Notes: generated by a model from the letters alone, not told the origin. 64,000 bases of DNA from Congeria kusceri (GCA_027627225.1 CM051028.1:19115701-19179700); one strand, 5' to 3'; positions 24,347 to 36,080 are shown, counted from the first letter of the stretch. Made by a program: numbers and translations.

Positions 24347-26512
24347 CTAACACACTTCGCCCAAAATAACCCAACTGAGTGCTAACTTTTGAGCGAAAGG
24401 AGTACCACGGGGTCCAGTGGCTTGGTCCATCACATGGTGGGCTTCTGGTACATCACGGCCAATGAGTAATGATATCTTGCTACCTCCTTGTAGTGGTGGG
24501 ATGTTGTCAGCAAGGTGATGCAGATGACTGTAGGCTCTTGCTACATCTGGCGTGGGGACTTCAGACATTTCATTTGGAATGTCGTTACACTCGATTATTC
24601 GCTGAATCTCGATCTCTACAGAACCATCAATTGACTTTACACAAATGTCATTAGTACGTCTACCTAACTTCGCAGCACGGCCATTACACGATGATAACGT
24701 ATATGGTCTAACCTGTCCATCAATATCCAATTGATCAAACAGTTCACTCGTTCCCAAGCTACAATTACTCTGATCGTCAATAATAGCGTATGCTTCGATA
24801 GCCTTCTGAGATTGTCCCTTCGGATAAATGTTGACAAGAACCGTCTTGCTGCAGGACCTTCCGACTAGTGCATCTCCACACAAAGCTGTACACTTTGATG
24901 CCACATCTTGGAGATCATGTGTCTCCCCGCCGTGAAGAGCAGACACATGCCCTTGCCCGCAAATGGTGCACCTGACCGAGGCTACACAGTCTCTAGCATA
25001 ATGTTTCACAGAATCTAAACACTTGAAGCAAATGTTTTTCTCTCTTATGAATCGTTTTCTTTCTCCCAAGGATTTGTTAAGGAACGTTCGGCATTGTTGT
25101 AATGAGTGTTGTGAGTTGCGTATAGGGCAACGTTTCAATGAATCCGAGCTTCCGTCGCTTGTATTTTCCTGATCAGGGAATGAGGACGAGACTTCTTGGG
25201 TCTTTTTTGAGATTACTGACTGCGGTTTGACAACTTTAGGCTTTGGTCCATATTGAAATGCTGGGTCGTTTTTTGTTCTACTGATTTCACGCACAAAATT
25301 CACAAAGAAGCTAAATGGCGGGTACATAACATGGTGATTCTGTTTGTATTGGGATGCTCTGTATGTCCACTTCTCTTGCAGGTTATATGGTAGTTTACAA
25401 ACTATAGGATTCACTCCTGATGATGAGTCGAAATATGCAAACATCATTTTGTACACTGGATCTGCCTTTAGATATTGGATTTCACATAGGATGTCTAACA
25501 AATCATATAGCTTGGTGTAGTCATTGGATATTTGTGGGAAATTCTCCAATTTTTTCTTGACTGAATTTTCAACCAGTTCCGGCCTTCCATAGATCTCTTC
25601 GAGCCGAATCCAAATTTCATCTCTGGCTAGATTTGGTTCATACGCATTTGCTATTTTTATGCTTAAAGCCGATTTAGACGATTCCACACAAAGATACTTT
25701 ATGAGTAAGTCTGCCTCTTCAGTAGGCGATGCCTCAAGTTCGGACATTACTGATCTAAAAGTTCCCTTCCACGACTGGAATGTCTCGGGACTGTCATTGA
25801 AATTGGAAAGTCTTGCTACTAATATGTCCTTTTTTAACAGGAATTTTGTAATTTCATTGATGGGGAAGTTATTATTGGTATTAGTACTACTGTCACCGGC
25901 TACATGATCACTTTTGAAGTATCGAACCACCTTTTCTTGTGTAGTTTCATCTTGGACTGGAAGCCGTTTATCAATCTCTGGTTCCACCTCACTATCCAAG
26001 TCATCAATGCCTACATTCTCCTGCTTGACCTTGAGCAATATTAATTCGCAACCGATTGCTGCCTTTTGTTTAAGCAGCTGTACTTCTTTCTCCGCCAATT
26101 CTAACCTTTTTCTGCACACTGCACTTTTCTTATAACTTTTCTTTGAATCTTTTACAGACATATTTTCACTAAACACAACAATCAATTGGTCGATGTGGTT
26201 CATATATTGAGTAACTTCATTTTTGGTTTGTTTCCCAAGTTCATGTAAATCTGTTAATTGCTGTCTACTTTCTTCTGTACTGATTTGTGCCAAAAACTGT
26301 TCAAACTCACCAAAAATGGTTTCTTGTTTTGCCACTAATTCTAAAAACCGTTTTTTTCTTTCTGTCAGCACCTTTATATCAGACTCATCAAGTTTTTCTT
26401 CTACACAAGAGTTTATATTGTGTGTGACGGACTTGATCTTAGTTCTGAAGGCATCCACCTTCTCTTCATAGTTTGCCATGGCTTTTGGAGTTAGAGTTCT
26501 TATTCTTTTCAT
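24347..26512 (-). CDS. BEL Gag-protease polyprotein
   Basis: 721 residues. The N-terminus is coiled-coil rich (about residues 10-190). DUF1759 Gag core covers about 230-420 (FQSWKGTFRSVMSELEAS, KLENFPQISNDYTKLYDLL). Zinc-knuckle cysteines follow (CFKCLDSVKHYARDC, CTICGQGHVSALH). The C-terminal DUF1758 aspartic protease has AIIDDQSNCSL around the catalytic Asp, and the segment ends in LSWVILGEV just before the in-frame TAG. The ATG at 26512 lies 75 nt inside the 5' LTR border and is the first in frame. TGGCGG at 26576-26571 is a possible primer-binding-site start, but I could not match a tRNA. Confidence 0.9.
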   Translation of the reverse strand: MKRIRTLTPKAMANYEEKVDAFRTKIKSVTHNINSCVEEKLDESDIKVLTERKKRFLELVAKQETIFGEFEQFLAQISTEESRQQLTDLHELGKQTKNEVTQYMNHIDQLIVVFSENMSVKDSKKSYKKSAVCRKRLELAEKEVQLLKQKAAIGCELILLKVKQENVGIDDLDSEVEPEIDKRLPVQDETTQEKVVRYFKSDHVAGDSSTNTNNNFPINEITKFLLKKDILVARLSNFNDSPETFQSWKGTFRSVMSELEASPTEEADLLIKYLCVESSKSALSIKIANAYEPNLARDEIWIRLEEIYGRPELVENSVKKKLENFPQISNDYTKLYDLLDILCEIQYLKADPVYKMMFAYFDSSSGVNPIVCKLPYNLQEKWTYRASQYKQNHHVMYPPFSFFVNFVREISRTKNDPAFQYGPKPKVVKPQSVISKKTQEVSSSFPDQENTSDGSSDSLKRCPIRNSQHSLQQCRTFLNKSLGERKRFIREKNICFKCLDSVKHYARDCVASVRCTICGQGHVSALHGGETHDLQDVASKCTALCGDALVGRSCSKTVLVNIYPKGQSQKAIEAYAIIDDQSNCSLGTSELFDQLDIDGQVRPYTLSSCNGRAAKLGRRTNDICVKSIDGSVEIEIQRIIECNDIPNEMSEVPTPDVARAYSHLHHLADNIPPLQGGSKISLLIGRDVPEAHHVMDQATGPRGTPFAQKLALSWVILGEVC

Positions 26513-26586
26513 TTACTTGTAGCACTTGCGAAGACTTGCCATATCACAGGAGGTTGCACACTCTGCCTAGCCGCCAGTTTTCTAAC

Positions 26587-27259
26587 TATAATGCCACCGC
26601 ATCCGAGTATGAGAGGCGACGCATCAAGTTTAACCATTTATTCGTGAAAGGCGGTTAGAAACTGAAAATGCATGGAACAGGATTTCAGCTTTCAATGTAC
26701 AAATGTATAATAACATTAAAACATATAGAACACTTAACACTGTGAATAAAACTTAGAGTGCATAATAGACAACATTCTGCATCAAAGCATCTTGACTTCT
26801 TAAGTTATAAGTAAGCAAAACAATGAAATGGGAAGTCAAAATGCAGCGTAACCTGGAGCGAATATAATAACGAGATCGACACAATACTGAGTACGAAACA
26901 GTTCTGATACGAAAACTGGACTTTCCAATAATCTGGTATAAAACTAACTTTACAAATTGTTTACATGAACATGATAAAGAATATTTTTACAGGTAACTTA
27001 CACTGTGAGGGGCTATAAGACTAAATTTTCCATTATTAACCTCGTGGTGCAGAACGCAACCAGACACGACGGAACGTCATAAAAACCAAATATACTAGAG
27101 ACGACGGAACGTTATAAAACACTAAAGAACTTCTAACGAACATTGACATGCGATAGCTTACAAATTCGTACCATGTATTTCTGCATAATAAAGGACAAGC
27201 AATAAAGTATTATTTGACTGAATAATGAATTAATATAAGATAACACTGGTTCCAGTACA
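26587..27259 (-). repeat. 5' LTR of BEL element
   Basis: 673-bp partner of 19723-20395, the same length and almost the same sequence. In element orientation it should contain the promoter and transcription start; I did not identify a TATA box with confidence. Confidence 0.95.
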
Positions 27260-27264
27260 GTAGT

Positions 27265-28049
27265 TGTTCACCATTAAAGGGGCGTATGGACGGTACTTTA
27301 CTGAAACGTGGAATTGTTTTTAACTTTAATCTTAAAGTAATACGCCAAAGTTAGTCATCGGACACTATAGTTTAGAAAAAAAGTAACGAGCTGTCACAGT
27401 CACGTGACATTAGTCCCCTACCGGTTTTGAGTCTTGTTAGTAAAATGGTATTTACACAAAAGAAATGAAGTAATCTGCAATCCGCCAATAGTGTACCCAT
27501 TGGGAAAGAAGAAAACACTGTATAGCAACTACAACTGTTTTCTCAGCACCCAAACAAACAACTGTTTGTTATTGTTCACAATAACCTTATAATCCTATGT
27601 ATACACATTTTAAGAAGCTGTCATGACTCATTTTGACATAGAACAGAATATTGTGTATTATTCTTCAATTCTTTTACATTTTTCCAAGATCCATTAAAAG
27701 TGTTAAAATTAAAATTGTCATAGCAGCCACATTTTAATGTATGGCAAAGAAATGCATGTTTAATATATTGCCTTCAAGTTTCCGAACGGACTTTTGTTTC
27801 CGTTTTACAGTCGATACGCACCTTTAACTGCAACATTGCCAAATAACTGATGGACATGTGCCTTTCGCATGACACATCATATCGTGGTGATTATAAAACA
27901 ACAGTAAAAGGTTATGAAAAAAAAGACAGCCAATAATAATTATGTTACAAGTACGTACTGGTCACCTTGCTGTGACATATACCACAGCAATATGGTAAAA
28001 TATCCATTTATTTAGTATATATGTTGTTGTTTTTTTCAATTTCTTTTAG
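27265..28049. other. Intronic spacer of the integrase-core gene
   Basis: No ORF, repeat or missing exon recognised between the BEL target duplication and the 28050 exon. Confidence 0.4.
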
Positions 28050-28483
28050 AGAGTGTATCAGCATACAATAAGAGAGAACAGGGATGTCTCATTAGGTGGA
28101 AAACCAGATCTTCTGTACAATTTGCCACATTTGTTTGGTAAGAACAATCTCTGTTTATTATGTTGTTATGGCGATGAACTGTAAATGCTAGGCATGTCGT
28201 TTGAACTAGATATAACTTAGTGACTATGACTAGCCAAGATACACAAGCTCTGTTTATAAGTTTGTATCATCGCTCATATGGCATGATAATAAATGCAGAA
28301 AATATCATCTCAGATACAAGTCCACATGTTCTTTTTTTTTCAGGAGCCATTGATTATAAGGTGGATATAAACCCTGATGATCTGCATCAAGTCATGACTT
28401 ATTATGCTGTTCAACGATGGCAAGGGTGCAACATACAAATTGAATCTCAGCTGAACAGGATTATGTTGGAGAAAGGACTATAA

Positions 28484-31400
28484 ATCCCTACCAATGTTAA
28501 TGAAGCTTTAATGTTGCTTGGACAAATTGTAGAATCTTTAGACTGACAAAAACTGTCACCAGGCATACAAAATAAAGTATATAAGCTTTATTTCAATCTT
28601 TCAGTAAGTTAACATTTAAACATGTGAAATAACTATGATGGTTATCAGAAATTTAAACATGTGTTGTTTGCAAGACTGTGAGCTTAAATATTCTGGGTGC
28701 TTGATAGAGGAATTTAAGCTTATCTATCAAAGACGTGCAAAACTTCAACATCTGTCTTATATGTACAATAGTATGTAAATCAAAAATGGATATACTTCTA
28801 AGAAAGTCCTTCCCAATTTTTTTGCATAATACCAAAGTAAAATAATATTGTGCACTTTACTGTCACATTACAAAAAAAGAGTTATGGGATGGTTTTCCCT
28901 GATGCAGATCTTGATAGAAAATGTGTATTTCAAGTCAATACCTTTGATAGTATCCACGGCATTGGACATTGTAAATCTAGAATGGTGAGATCCGTAAAAG
29001 ACATGTATCTCCTGCCAAGTGCTAGACTGTGACCTTGACCTTTTACCGACCCAAATATCAATATGGGTCATGAACTTATTATGACTAACATGCCTGCCAA
29101 ATTTTAGGCCTATGAGCCAAGTAGTTCTGTAGATATTGCGCGGAAATTGATTAAGAGGTTAAGGTTACAGTGACCTTGACCTTTTACCTACTGACCCTAA
29201 AGTCAATAGGTGTCATGTACTTGTAATGACCAAATCGCCTACCAAGTTTTGGGCCAGTGGGCCTAACCGATCTGGGTTATTGAGCGGAAATGAAACCAGA
29301 CGACGTTGACGACGAACAAAGTGATACTCATGTGTCTGCCGAGCTATTCAGGCTACACAAAAATGTTAACCACAATTTCAAAGCTCAAAAGAGGCATAAA
29401 TCTGAAAAAACACCAAAACAAACGGGGTTATGAGGATTGTTTTGTGGAAGATGTTGATAGTAAACAATAATTCAAGTTTCCAGTTAATACATTTGATAGT
29501 ATTCAAGATATAGGAGTTTTTATATTCACAACTTAAACCAACGCTGACGCTGGGGCAAAGTACAATAGCTCTGCGTATTCTTCAAATCATAAAAAAAACT
29601 AGATATTGTGTTTGTAAAACAACTCACATATAAAATTGGACAACAGTTAGAGAGGACAAAAGATTGTATGTGTCTCTGTTATAGGAGTCCTGTCTGGTTA
29701 TGACAAACCATGATGAATCTACAACCACTTGTGCTCCTGTAACTTATCACGCACCATATTGTCAAAAGTAACAGTGATCTTGAAATCAGACATAAAATTC
29801 AGCAGGTGTAATCGACACGTAAGGGCCAACCAATATATGAAGTTTGATGATCTTAGTACCACGCACTATAAAGGATCACTATACTATGATACATACCAAA
29901 TGTCTAAGTTTTCAGCCTTGTGGTTTTGGACAAAAGATAGTCACTATATAAGTATGTGTACATTAAATGACCACTAGGGTGGGCCAATGTTGACCATAGG
30001 GGCATGACTTGAACAAACTGTGTAGAAGGCCACTACACAAGGCAACATACCAGTATCTAACCTCTCAGCCTTGCGGTTTCGGACAAGACTTTTCCTCAAG
30101 CTTATACTCATATACGTCAACTAGATTTAAAGAAATCTGATAAAAGACCATTCAAGGAACATTCATGCCAAGTTTTTAAACTTCCACTAAACGATTGCAG
30201 AGGAGGTGTTATTTAAAGCATAATGCTGACGATGCTTGACGACAACCACTGATCAAAATAGCTCACCGTTGAGCACTATTTGCTCAGGTAAGCTAAAAAC
30301 ATACAAAATGACTAGATATAGCATTATACAAATACACACATACCCAAACAACATACATGAAGTGATATTATTTTCAAACAAGAACAGAACAATAATTATC
30401 AATTAATGTTGTCATTTAAACCGAACATTTGTCACAGAAAGCAATTATTATAATTTTATTTAGAAATTATATCTGAGCAAGATATAAAAGGTTATTCTAA
30501 CAAAATGAGCTTGTATAAAAACTATGTGGATGCAACAAAACGAGGTCTTCCACTTTTATGTGACAACAGTCATTTTTGTCTTTAAATTCCGGATTAGGGT
30601 ATAACAATACAACATTTTCATCAAATTATCATCATTTACTTTTCTGACATTTACAGTTAAAAAAACAATATTTTCTAAAAACCCTATCAATAACTCAAAT
30701 GCAAATTCCTCACAACAAGCTTTTAGTTTTGATTTGTCTTCATTACTCAATGTGAATATTGAATTTTAAACCGCTTTGACACTGAATAAAAATTTCCTGA
30801 AATTTGACATTTATAAAAAGGACACATTTTTGGTGATGCACATATTTGACAAAAAATCTTCTTGCTGTTAAAAACATGATACAAATATGGAAGAAAATGT
30901 TACTAAGATATTTTACATCTTTTCTTAGAGGTCGTATGATTTTGAAAACTGTTACTTGAAAACAAAAAAATGAAAACATATAAAATGATGATAAAATCGA
31001 ACAAAAATAATATTTAAAAAAGCAAAGACTTGGTTCCCCAGCATGTGTAAGCTTCAATTTTAAATCATTTTCATTAAAATACTCGTATATATTAACATAT
31101 ATGTCACTGAAAATCGAGAAAAAAGATTTAAAAATGGGCAAAATCTGATATTTTTGAAAATTTCATACAGTAAAGTAATTTTAATTTGACTTGTACGTTT
31201 TAATATAAAACAAATTGTTTTAGAACACTCAATAATACTGCCATATTTCACTTTAATTGAATATCATTTTTTAACAGTAAATCCCTGCATATTGTGACAT
31301 GTTGTCAAAAAAGAAGACAATGATTCAAACTAGGAAACTTACTTGACAACCTATTCTGGTTGAAAAAGGTAAAACGTAACTAAAGTAACTCGAACACAGT

Positions 31401-31729
31401 TATCATTTAAAATATACATGTAGGGTCAAGGTATTTAAAATGTGTCATGTTTAATAGCATGTTCAGGCTAGAATTCTGTCCTTAAGACATGGATGCCCCA
31501 CTTTAAGAATATTTTCATGGGCCATAACTAAATGAAATGTAAAACAACCCCCAACCCAAAGTAGTCAAAAGTAACCAATATTCCTATAAAGACTCACTAG
31601 TGAACAGTAATACCTTTTAAGAACCATGCAACACTATTTTCAGATCATTTCTTCACAAATTCAATGGCTGCAACTATTGTTGTTCCAAGTTAAAAAAGTG
31701 CACAACTTCATGCACATTATGCAACTTGA
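28484..31729. other. Repeat-containing intergenic region
   Basis: No protein-coding exon is supported. 29028-29310 holds a two-unit CTTGACCTT repeat, listed separately. 29720-30290 has similar ancient dispersed-repeat text (GGCCAACCAATATATGAAG, CTCAGCCTTG.GGTTT). The rest is AT-rich with short chance ORFs. Confidence 0.5.
29028..29310. repeat. Dispersed 'gtgaccttgaccttttacc' repeat, two units
   Basis: Two related blocks, about 29028-29115 and 29168-29265. Each begins GTGACCTTGACCTTTTACC and continues through CCTACCAAGTTTTGGGCC-like text to GGGCCTA. CTTGACCTT-bearing repeats are common in bivalve genomes (from memory). Nuclear-receptor half-site resemblance (TGACCTTGACC) is probably incidental. 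Confidence 0.7.
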
Positions 31730-34314
31730 TCAGGCTAGACCAAAGCCAGGAGAGTTTAAAATTCCAAACACCATCTTCTCTTTGAATTCAGAGTAGGAAT
31801 CATGTAATGGTAGATGTAACTCTAGTGCACGCGTGTTTGCTTTTGGAAAACGGGAGTTAGTGAACTTGATTGATGGTTCAGGGTTGAATCCAAGTGGCGG
31901 TGCCTTGTCTGCTCCAGTAGCAAATGCGAGGATATCAGACAGTTGTATAGAGCCATTCTCTCCTTCTGCAAGATGAATAATAATGCCATTTGAGCCAAAT
32001 GTTTTCTCCAGTATCTTGACTAGTATATGATTCCTATGTAAAGACAAACTCAAATATGTTTTCACTTGAAAATTGTTTTTAGACAAAAAAAAACAGTGTG
32101 TCCGTATGCCAGTTTGTCAGTAATTCTATTTCTATGTCAGTCCAAGTCATCACGTATTTAATGTCCTTCAAGCAAAGCAAGATATTAGATGAAAATATGT
32201 TGTTGTTTTTTAATACAGAAAAGTCCATATAATGAACAAATGCTGAAATTATGATACACATAAATAGTAAAAAATTCTAAATTTATGTGCATCCAATAAA
32301 TATATATTATTCTAACAAATGATGGCTTATACATAATAATTTCATTTAGTACAAGTACCTGAAAAGGTGAAACGGCCAGATTGTATATTGTACTTAGTGA
32401 ACACCAGTAAGACTTTTATATAATACAAGGAGCACCAGTAAGGGTGAAAACAGCCGAATACATTATGAGTGAAGAGAACACTAGTAATGGGAAATTAAAT
32501 GTAAATTAATATACAATGTTTAGTACACAGATACATATAGATAGGGAAGGTTTTTTCCAAATCATTGTGTCCTAAGTGAAGTTGATTGCTTTAATCTAAC
32601 TGAAACTGTTAAAGTATTAAATTTTGTATGACATTGTTAATGTTGAATGGTAATGAAGATATTAAAATTTTTACAGTTTTGTTAACAGATGGATAGGGGA
32701 AGGACAGACAGATGGAATTCATCATTCTATAAGACAGTTTACAAATTGCAACGTTAACATCTACCATCAATGTCCATGATAAAATCACTCCAAAACCCAA
32801 CAACCTTTTCTTCTTTCACTCGTGCATTACTACCCTGGGGGGAATAATCAATTTTGTTGAATATTACTTCTATAACATCGGCTGTCATCTTTGCCTCGCC
32901 ATCAAAAACAAACAGATTTCTCATAGTTTTGGGAAATTTTCTGCAAGTTGCAAGCACTTCAAGAGTTTCCAGGCCTTCTGCGATTCTGATCAAGAAAAAA
33001 GTCCAAAAATGTTTTAAATACAGTACATCAATGTCCACACTTGCCATTTGTTGTTACTATACATTTGCAATATACCTTAATGTCTTTAATATAGTAGCTA
33101 TCATGGAATGTCATTACTACCACAACAACACTGTTTTTACACATGCCAAGTATGAATATTAAATTCTAATTCCACAAGCTTAGAAAGTAGTGAATGACCA
33201 TGAAGGGTTTGCATTATGAAAACATTAGCAAAACGATCTGATGTCAATGTTTGTCAGTTTTTCGTAAGAACTTAACCTTAGGCATTTCGTCATATAGGTA
33301 AAAGTCTAATATGTAAATTTGGAACAGGATGGCACAAGACAAAGTGATTCCTATATAACCCCTTCAAACATGTTGGGTGGGGGTATAAATATGTCTTCAC
33401 ATAAAAAAATCATAGCTTATGTTAAAGTTTTTCACTGTTGAAAAATTGATTACTTTCGGGCATCCACAACTGAAAACATTGTAAAATTTTAACATTTATT
33501 CAATACAAATCATTAAACTGTTAATATCCGATTCACTGCAGATGTTTAAAACCCTGTCTATTTACATGAATGGAAGGTATATGTAGCATTGAAAAATGTG
33601 CAGAAACTTATTGCTGCAGAGCAGTGCTTAACTGTCCGAACACTAGGAATGAAAGTAATTTACTAGTCTGTCTTTCTGCTGTACATTATTTATATTTCTA
33701 TAACAGCCAGCGGTGATGAGTAATGCTGCCATATCATCCATCGTTTCAAGCAATTGCTCAAGGTTTTCTGCATTCTGAATCAAAATATATTGAATGGTAT
33801 AAATGATGGCATTCTTAAACAAGATACACTGACTAACAAGGAATAAAATACTGAGACACAATTATGCCTGATTAATATGATTTTGTACCAAAATAATGTG
33901 ACATTAATTCAGTATGAGTTTTTATAAGAAGTCAATGTGTTTGTTTTTATAGTATTGAAATAAAAGCAAATTTAAAAGTAGTGTAATGTCTTATTTACTT
34001 TAGGTAACATTGCTACTGTATGACTATTATTGGAAAATTCCAAATCATAATTTATTATATTTAAATCATATTATTTGTGGTAAATGTTACAATTTATTTA
34101 TATTTAAAGATATCTGACAAGTTATTGGTTACAAACAAAATCTTGACAAAAACATGTAAAATTAACGCACAATTTTGAAATGTCCGGGAATCGGTACTGT
34201 CCGGGAATTGGTCGCAGCCAGTAGGCCTTAATGACCACCTATACTTTATACCTTCTCTTCCATGAATCTATTTCTTAAGTGGTGTAATCCAACTTTCTCC
34301 AGGATTTGCTCCAT
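31730..34314 (-). CDS. SAM-HECT E3 ubiquitin-ligase-like gene; catalytic Cys replaced by Arg
   Basis: Minus-strand exons: 34314-34252 (ATG; SAM-like ILEKVGLHHLRNRFMEEK; donor GTATAA), about 33795-33650 (LLETMDDMAALLITAGCYR; borders uncertain), 32985-32765 (AEGLETLEVLATCRKFPK, first HECT part) and terminal 31965-31730 (LSDILAFATGADKAPPLGF). The 32765/31965 junction is GT/AG, phase 1 and in frame. HECT ligases accept ubiquitin on a cysteine near the C-terminus; members of this invertebrate G2E3-like group read 'FPKANTCA'. Here the sequence is FPKANTRALELHLP, codon CGT for the expected TGT. The fold looks complete after that (FGILNSPGFG), so loss of ligase chemistry by one transition is the simplest reading. 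Middle exons are missing or unrecognised, and 31966-32764 and 32986-33640 hold no other features I recognise. Confidence 0.7.
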
Positions 34315-34591
34315 TACACTCACAGTTAATGTTAACGTTCAGATACTAAAATTATTAATACCCTCGAGAAAATTCACTTTGTATCAGATGGACAAATGGA
34401 TGCTCATGGACATACTCTAAATAAGGGAGATAATCAGTTTTAAAAATGAAACATGTTGAAGATCTTTTAAATGAAATGTTTCATTAGATCATGCATTATT
34501 TGATCTAGGTCAATCTGAAAACGAAGATATTCAAATTCATACCTGTAGATTTTACCAATGCCGCCATTTGACCAGTCATGTTTTAAAAGTC

Positions 34592-34960
34592 TTCGCATGC
34601 TTAGCGGAAGGTGCCAACACGCCAAAACGAAAGGACGACAAATACCTTATTTCTCGTATCGGCGCACTTTTTGTTGTTCTGGCGTGTCGGCGCATTGGCG
34701 TCCTTCAAACCAGCCAGAACGACAAATGCAAGGCGCCAACACGCCAAATAATGGGCACCAGAACGAGAGATTTATGTGTCTTGTTGTCGTTCTGGCGGGT
34801 ACAAACTTGTCGTATTGGCGCTCTTACTTTGTCGTTCTGGCGTGTTGGCGCGTTTGTAGGGCGCCGACACGCCAAAACGACAAGTACCTTTATTTGTCGT
34901 ATCGGCACGTATATTTGTCGTTCTGGCGTGTCGGCGTGTTGGCGCCCATTAGGGGTCACG
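34592..34960 (+). repeat. GGCGCC-rich inverted-motif repeat, copy 2
   Basis: About 370 bp, starting CGCATGCTTAGCGGAAGG, with alternating GCCAACACGCCAAAACGA and TCGTTCTGGCGTGTTGGCG blocks. It ends at GGCGCCCATTAGGGG. It aligns along its length with the reverse complement of 15810-16110, with an extra internal block near 34850-34920. Confidence 0.85.
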
Positions 34961-34979
34961 TTCAGATGACCTTTTTAGG

Positions 34980-35764
34980 AGCCAATCAAACTGTTGCCTT
35001 CAAAATCTTGCTTTATAACTTAATATATAAACCACAAATAAACAAAATTAACGTGAACTTCGGATGTTTACTTGCCAAAGGTACCACTATATCCATTATT
35101 ATCGCCGTAAAAAATGAACTCAATTTATTTCCGAGGATCAGCTGGAAATGCATCACATTTCAAAAATCGTAGCCAAACATTGCTGTGCAAAAGGCAATTT
35201 CATTGGGAGCAGCAAGGCTGATGTTTTATTGTTCGGAAGGTCATTTGAACGTGACCTGTTATATGATGTCTTCAGATCCTAACAATGTAGGATTTGATTT
35301 TAATAAGATTTTGTTTCGGTGATGAGTATGCTATTTGTGTTGTTGCTGATAAAATATTCACATTTGAATTACAAAAATCTTAAAATTGCAAATGTTTACA
35401 TACAGAGTATAATTATGAAAATACCTTGTATACACCACCATTATTCACCAACACAACCCACTCACCATACATCAAATAATGGCAAATGTTTACCAGTGGT
35501 GTTTTAATTGATGTAAAATAATTTTTCAATGCTTATTTTGAATTTATAAACGTATCCGAAAGCTCCAATCTGCTATTGCGAGCATCCAATCAAAAAAAAA
35601 AATTGAATACTGTACTGGACTGTCTGGTGGCCGTCAAACGGTGCCAACACCGCAAGCATAAAAAAGTTACAAAGATTAACAACAAAGTTCATAAAATATT
35701 TAAACTAAATAAGTTTTATTGATTTATAATGTTAAGCAATTTTCTGTTTTAAAAAGTTCAGTTT
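34980..35764. other. No recognisable gene
   Basis: AT-rich spacer with no exon or repeat I can support. Confidence 0.4.
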
Positions 35765-35886
35765 TTATGCCCCCTCTGTAGGGGGGGTATATAGATTTGC
35801 CCTTGTCCGTCCGTACGTTAGTCTTTCCGTCCATCCGTCACAAGGTTAAGTAGATTTACCGTTTCGTCTAGCACCAACACCACTTA
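35765..35886 (+). repeat. Dispersed bivalve-type repeat, left part, cut by the 12-kb element
   Basis: Contains GCCCCCTCTGTAGGGGGGGT and TCCGTCCGTACGTTAG, then TTTACCGTTTCGTCTAGCAC. 35854-35886 is nearly identical to 48223-48255, and the continuation of this repeat is found on the other side of the insertion at 48082. Confidence 0.85.
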
Positions 35887-36080
35887 CACTACACCCAGCG
35901 ACTTTTTTGCCTTCCACCACGCATCACCGCGATTCAGCCTCGCGTGACACCCCGCTTAAATCACCGCGATAAGCGTGGATCACCGTGGACCACGATGGAA
36001 CGCGCTGACTACACCGTGGACAATCGCGGTGGCACTGTTGATAAAATGTTGACAAGAAATCGCCGTGGATCGCCGTGATT
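35887..36080 (+). repeat. Left terminal and subterminal repeats of the BEN-carrying element
   Basis: 26-bp terminal repeat at 35887-35912, then scattered ATCACCGCGAT, ATCACCGTGGA and ACAATCGCGGTGG motifs in both orientations, GC-rich against AT-rich flanks. Motifs of this kind at both ends are typical transposase-binding arrays. Confidence 0.85.

Larger units (their letters stand above)
19723..27259 (-). mobile_element. BEL/Pao LTR retrotransposon
   Basis: 7,537 bp, read on the minus strand, with 673-bp LTRs at each end and a 5-bp target duplication GTAGT (19718-19722 and 27260-27264). In element orientation the LTR begins TGTACTGG and ends in CATTATA. Internal order is gag-like DUF1759, zinc knuckles, DUF1758 aspartic protease, RT, RNase H, integrase and DUF5641, the BEL/Pao order. 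No envelope-like ORF is seen. The two LTRs differ at only about four positions, so insertion was recent. Despite this the coding region carries one stop and three frameshifts. It lies in an intron-sized gap of the integrase-core gene, on the opposite strand. Confidence 0.93.
16556..28483 (+). pseudogene. Integrase-core (rve-type) gene, decayed, six exons seen
   Basis: Exons on the plus strand: 16556-16647 (ATG, DGYTYDELLIILHCCHG), 17189-17279 (RQLHRELRSINLRWHS), 18278-18417 (RMDGGTEN, SVIIGSSHVNQ), 19038-19154 (RIERWWRSAKQGG), 28050-28137 (GKPDLLYNLPHLFG) and 28344-28483 (C-terminus, TAA). All borders are GT/AG; the 16647/17189 and 28137/28344 junctions keep frame exactly. The order matches the integrase-core proteins common in fish, cnidarians and molluscs, where DxGTEN and NQRIERWW are conserved. 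Decay: TAG inside the 18278 exon after ENILV, TAG as last codon of the 19038 exon, and no exon found for the first catalytic Asp or for the segment between 19154 and 28050. A BEL retrotransposon lies in that last gap. Introns otherwise hold nothing recognised. Whether it was host gene or element gene is unknown. Confidence 0.65.

Noticed and set aside
24347..24349. Programmed stop-codon readthrough as the preferred explanation
   Set aside because: BEL elements normally have one ORF, and three other breaks show that this copy is damaged; kept only as an alternative.
29028..29310. Nuclear-receptor response elements (TGACCTTGACC)
   Set aside because: The motif is part of a dispersed repeat common in this window, not a unique regulatory site.
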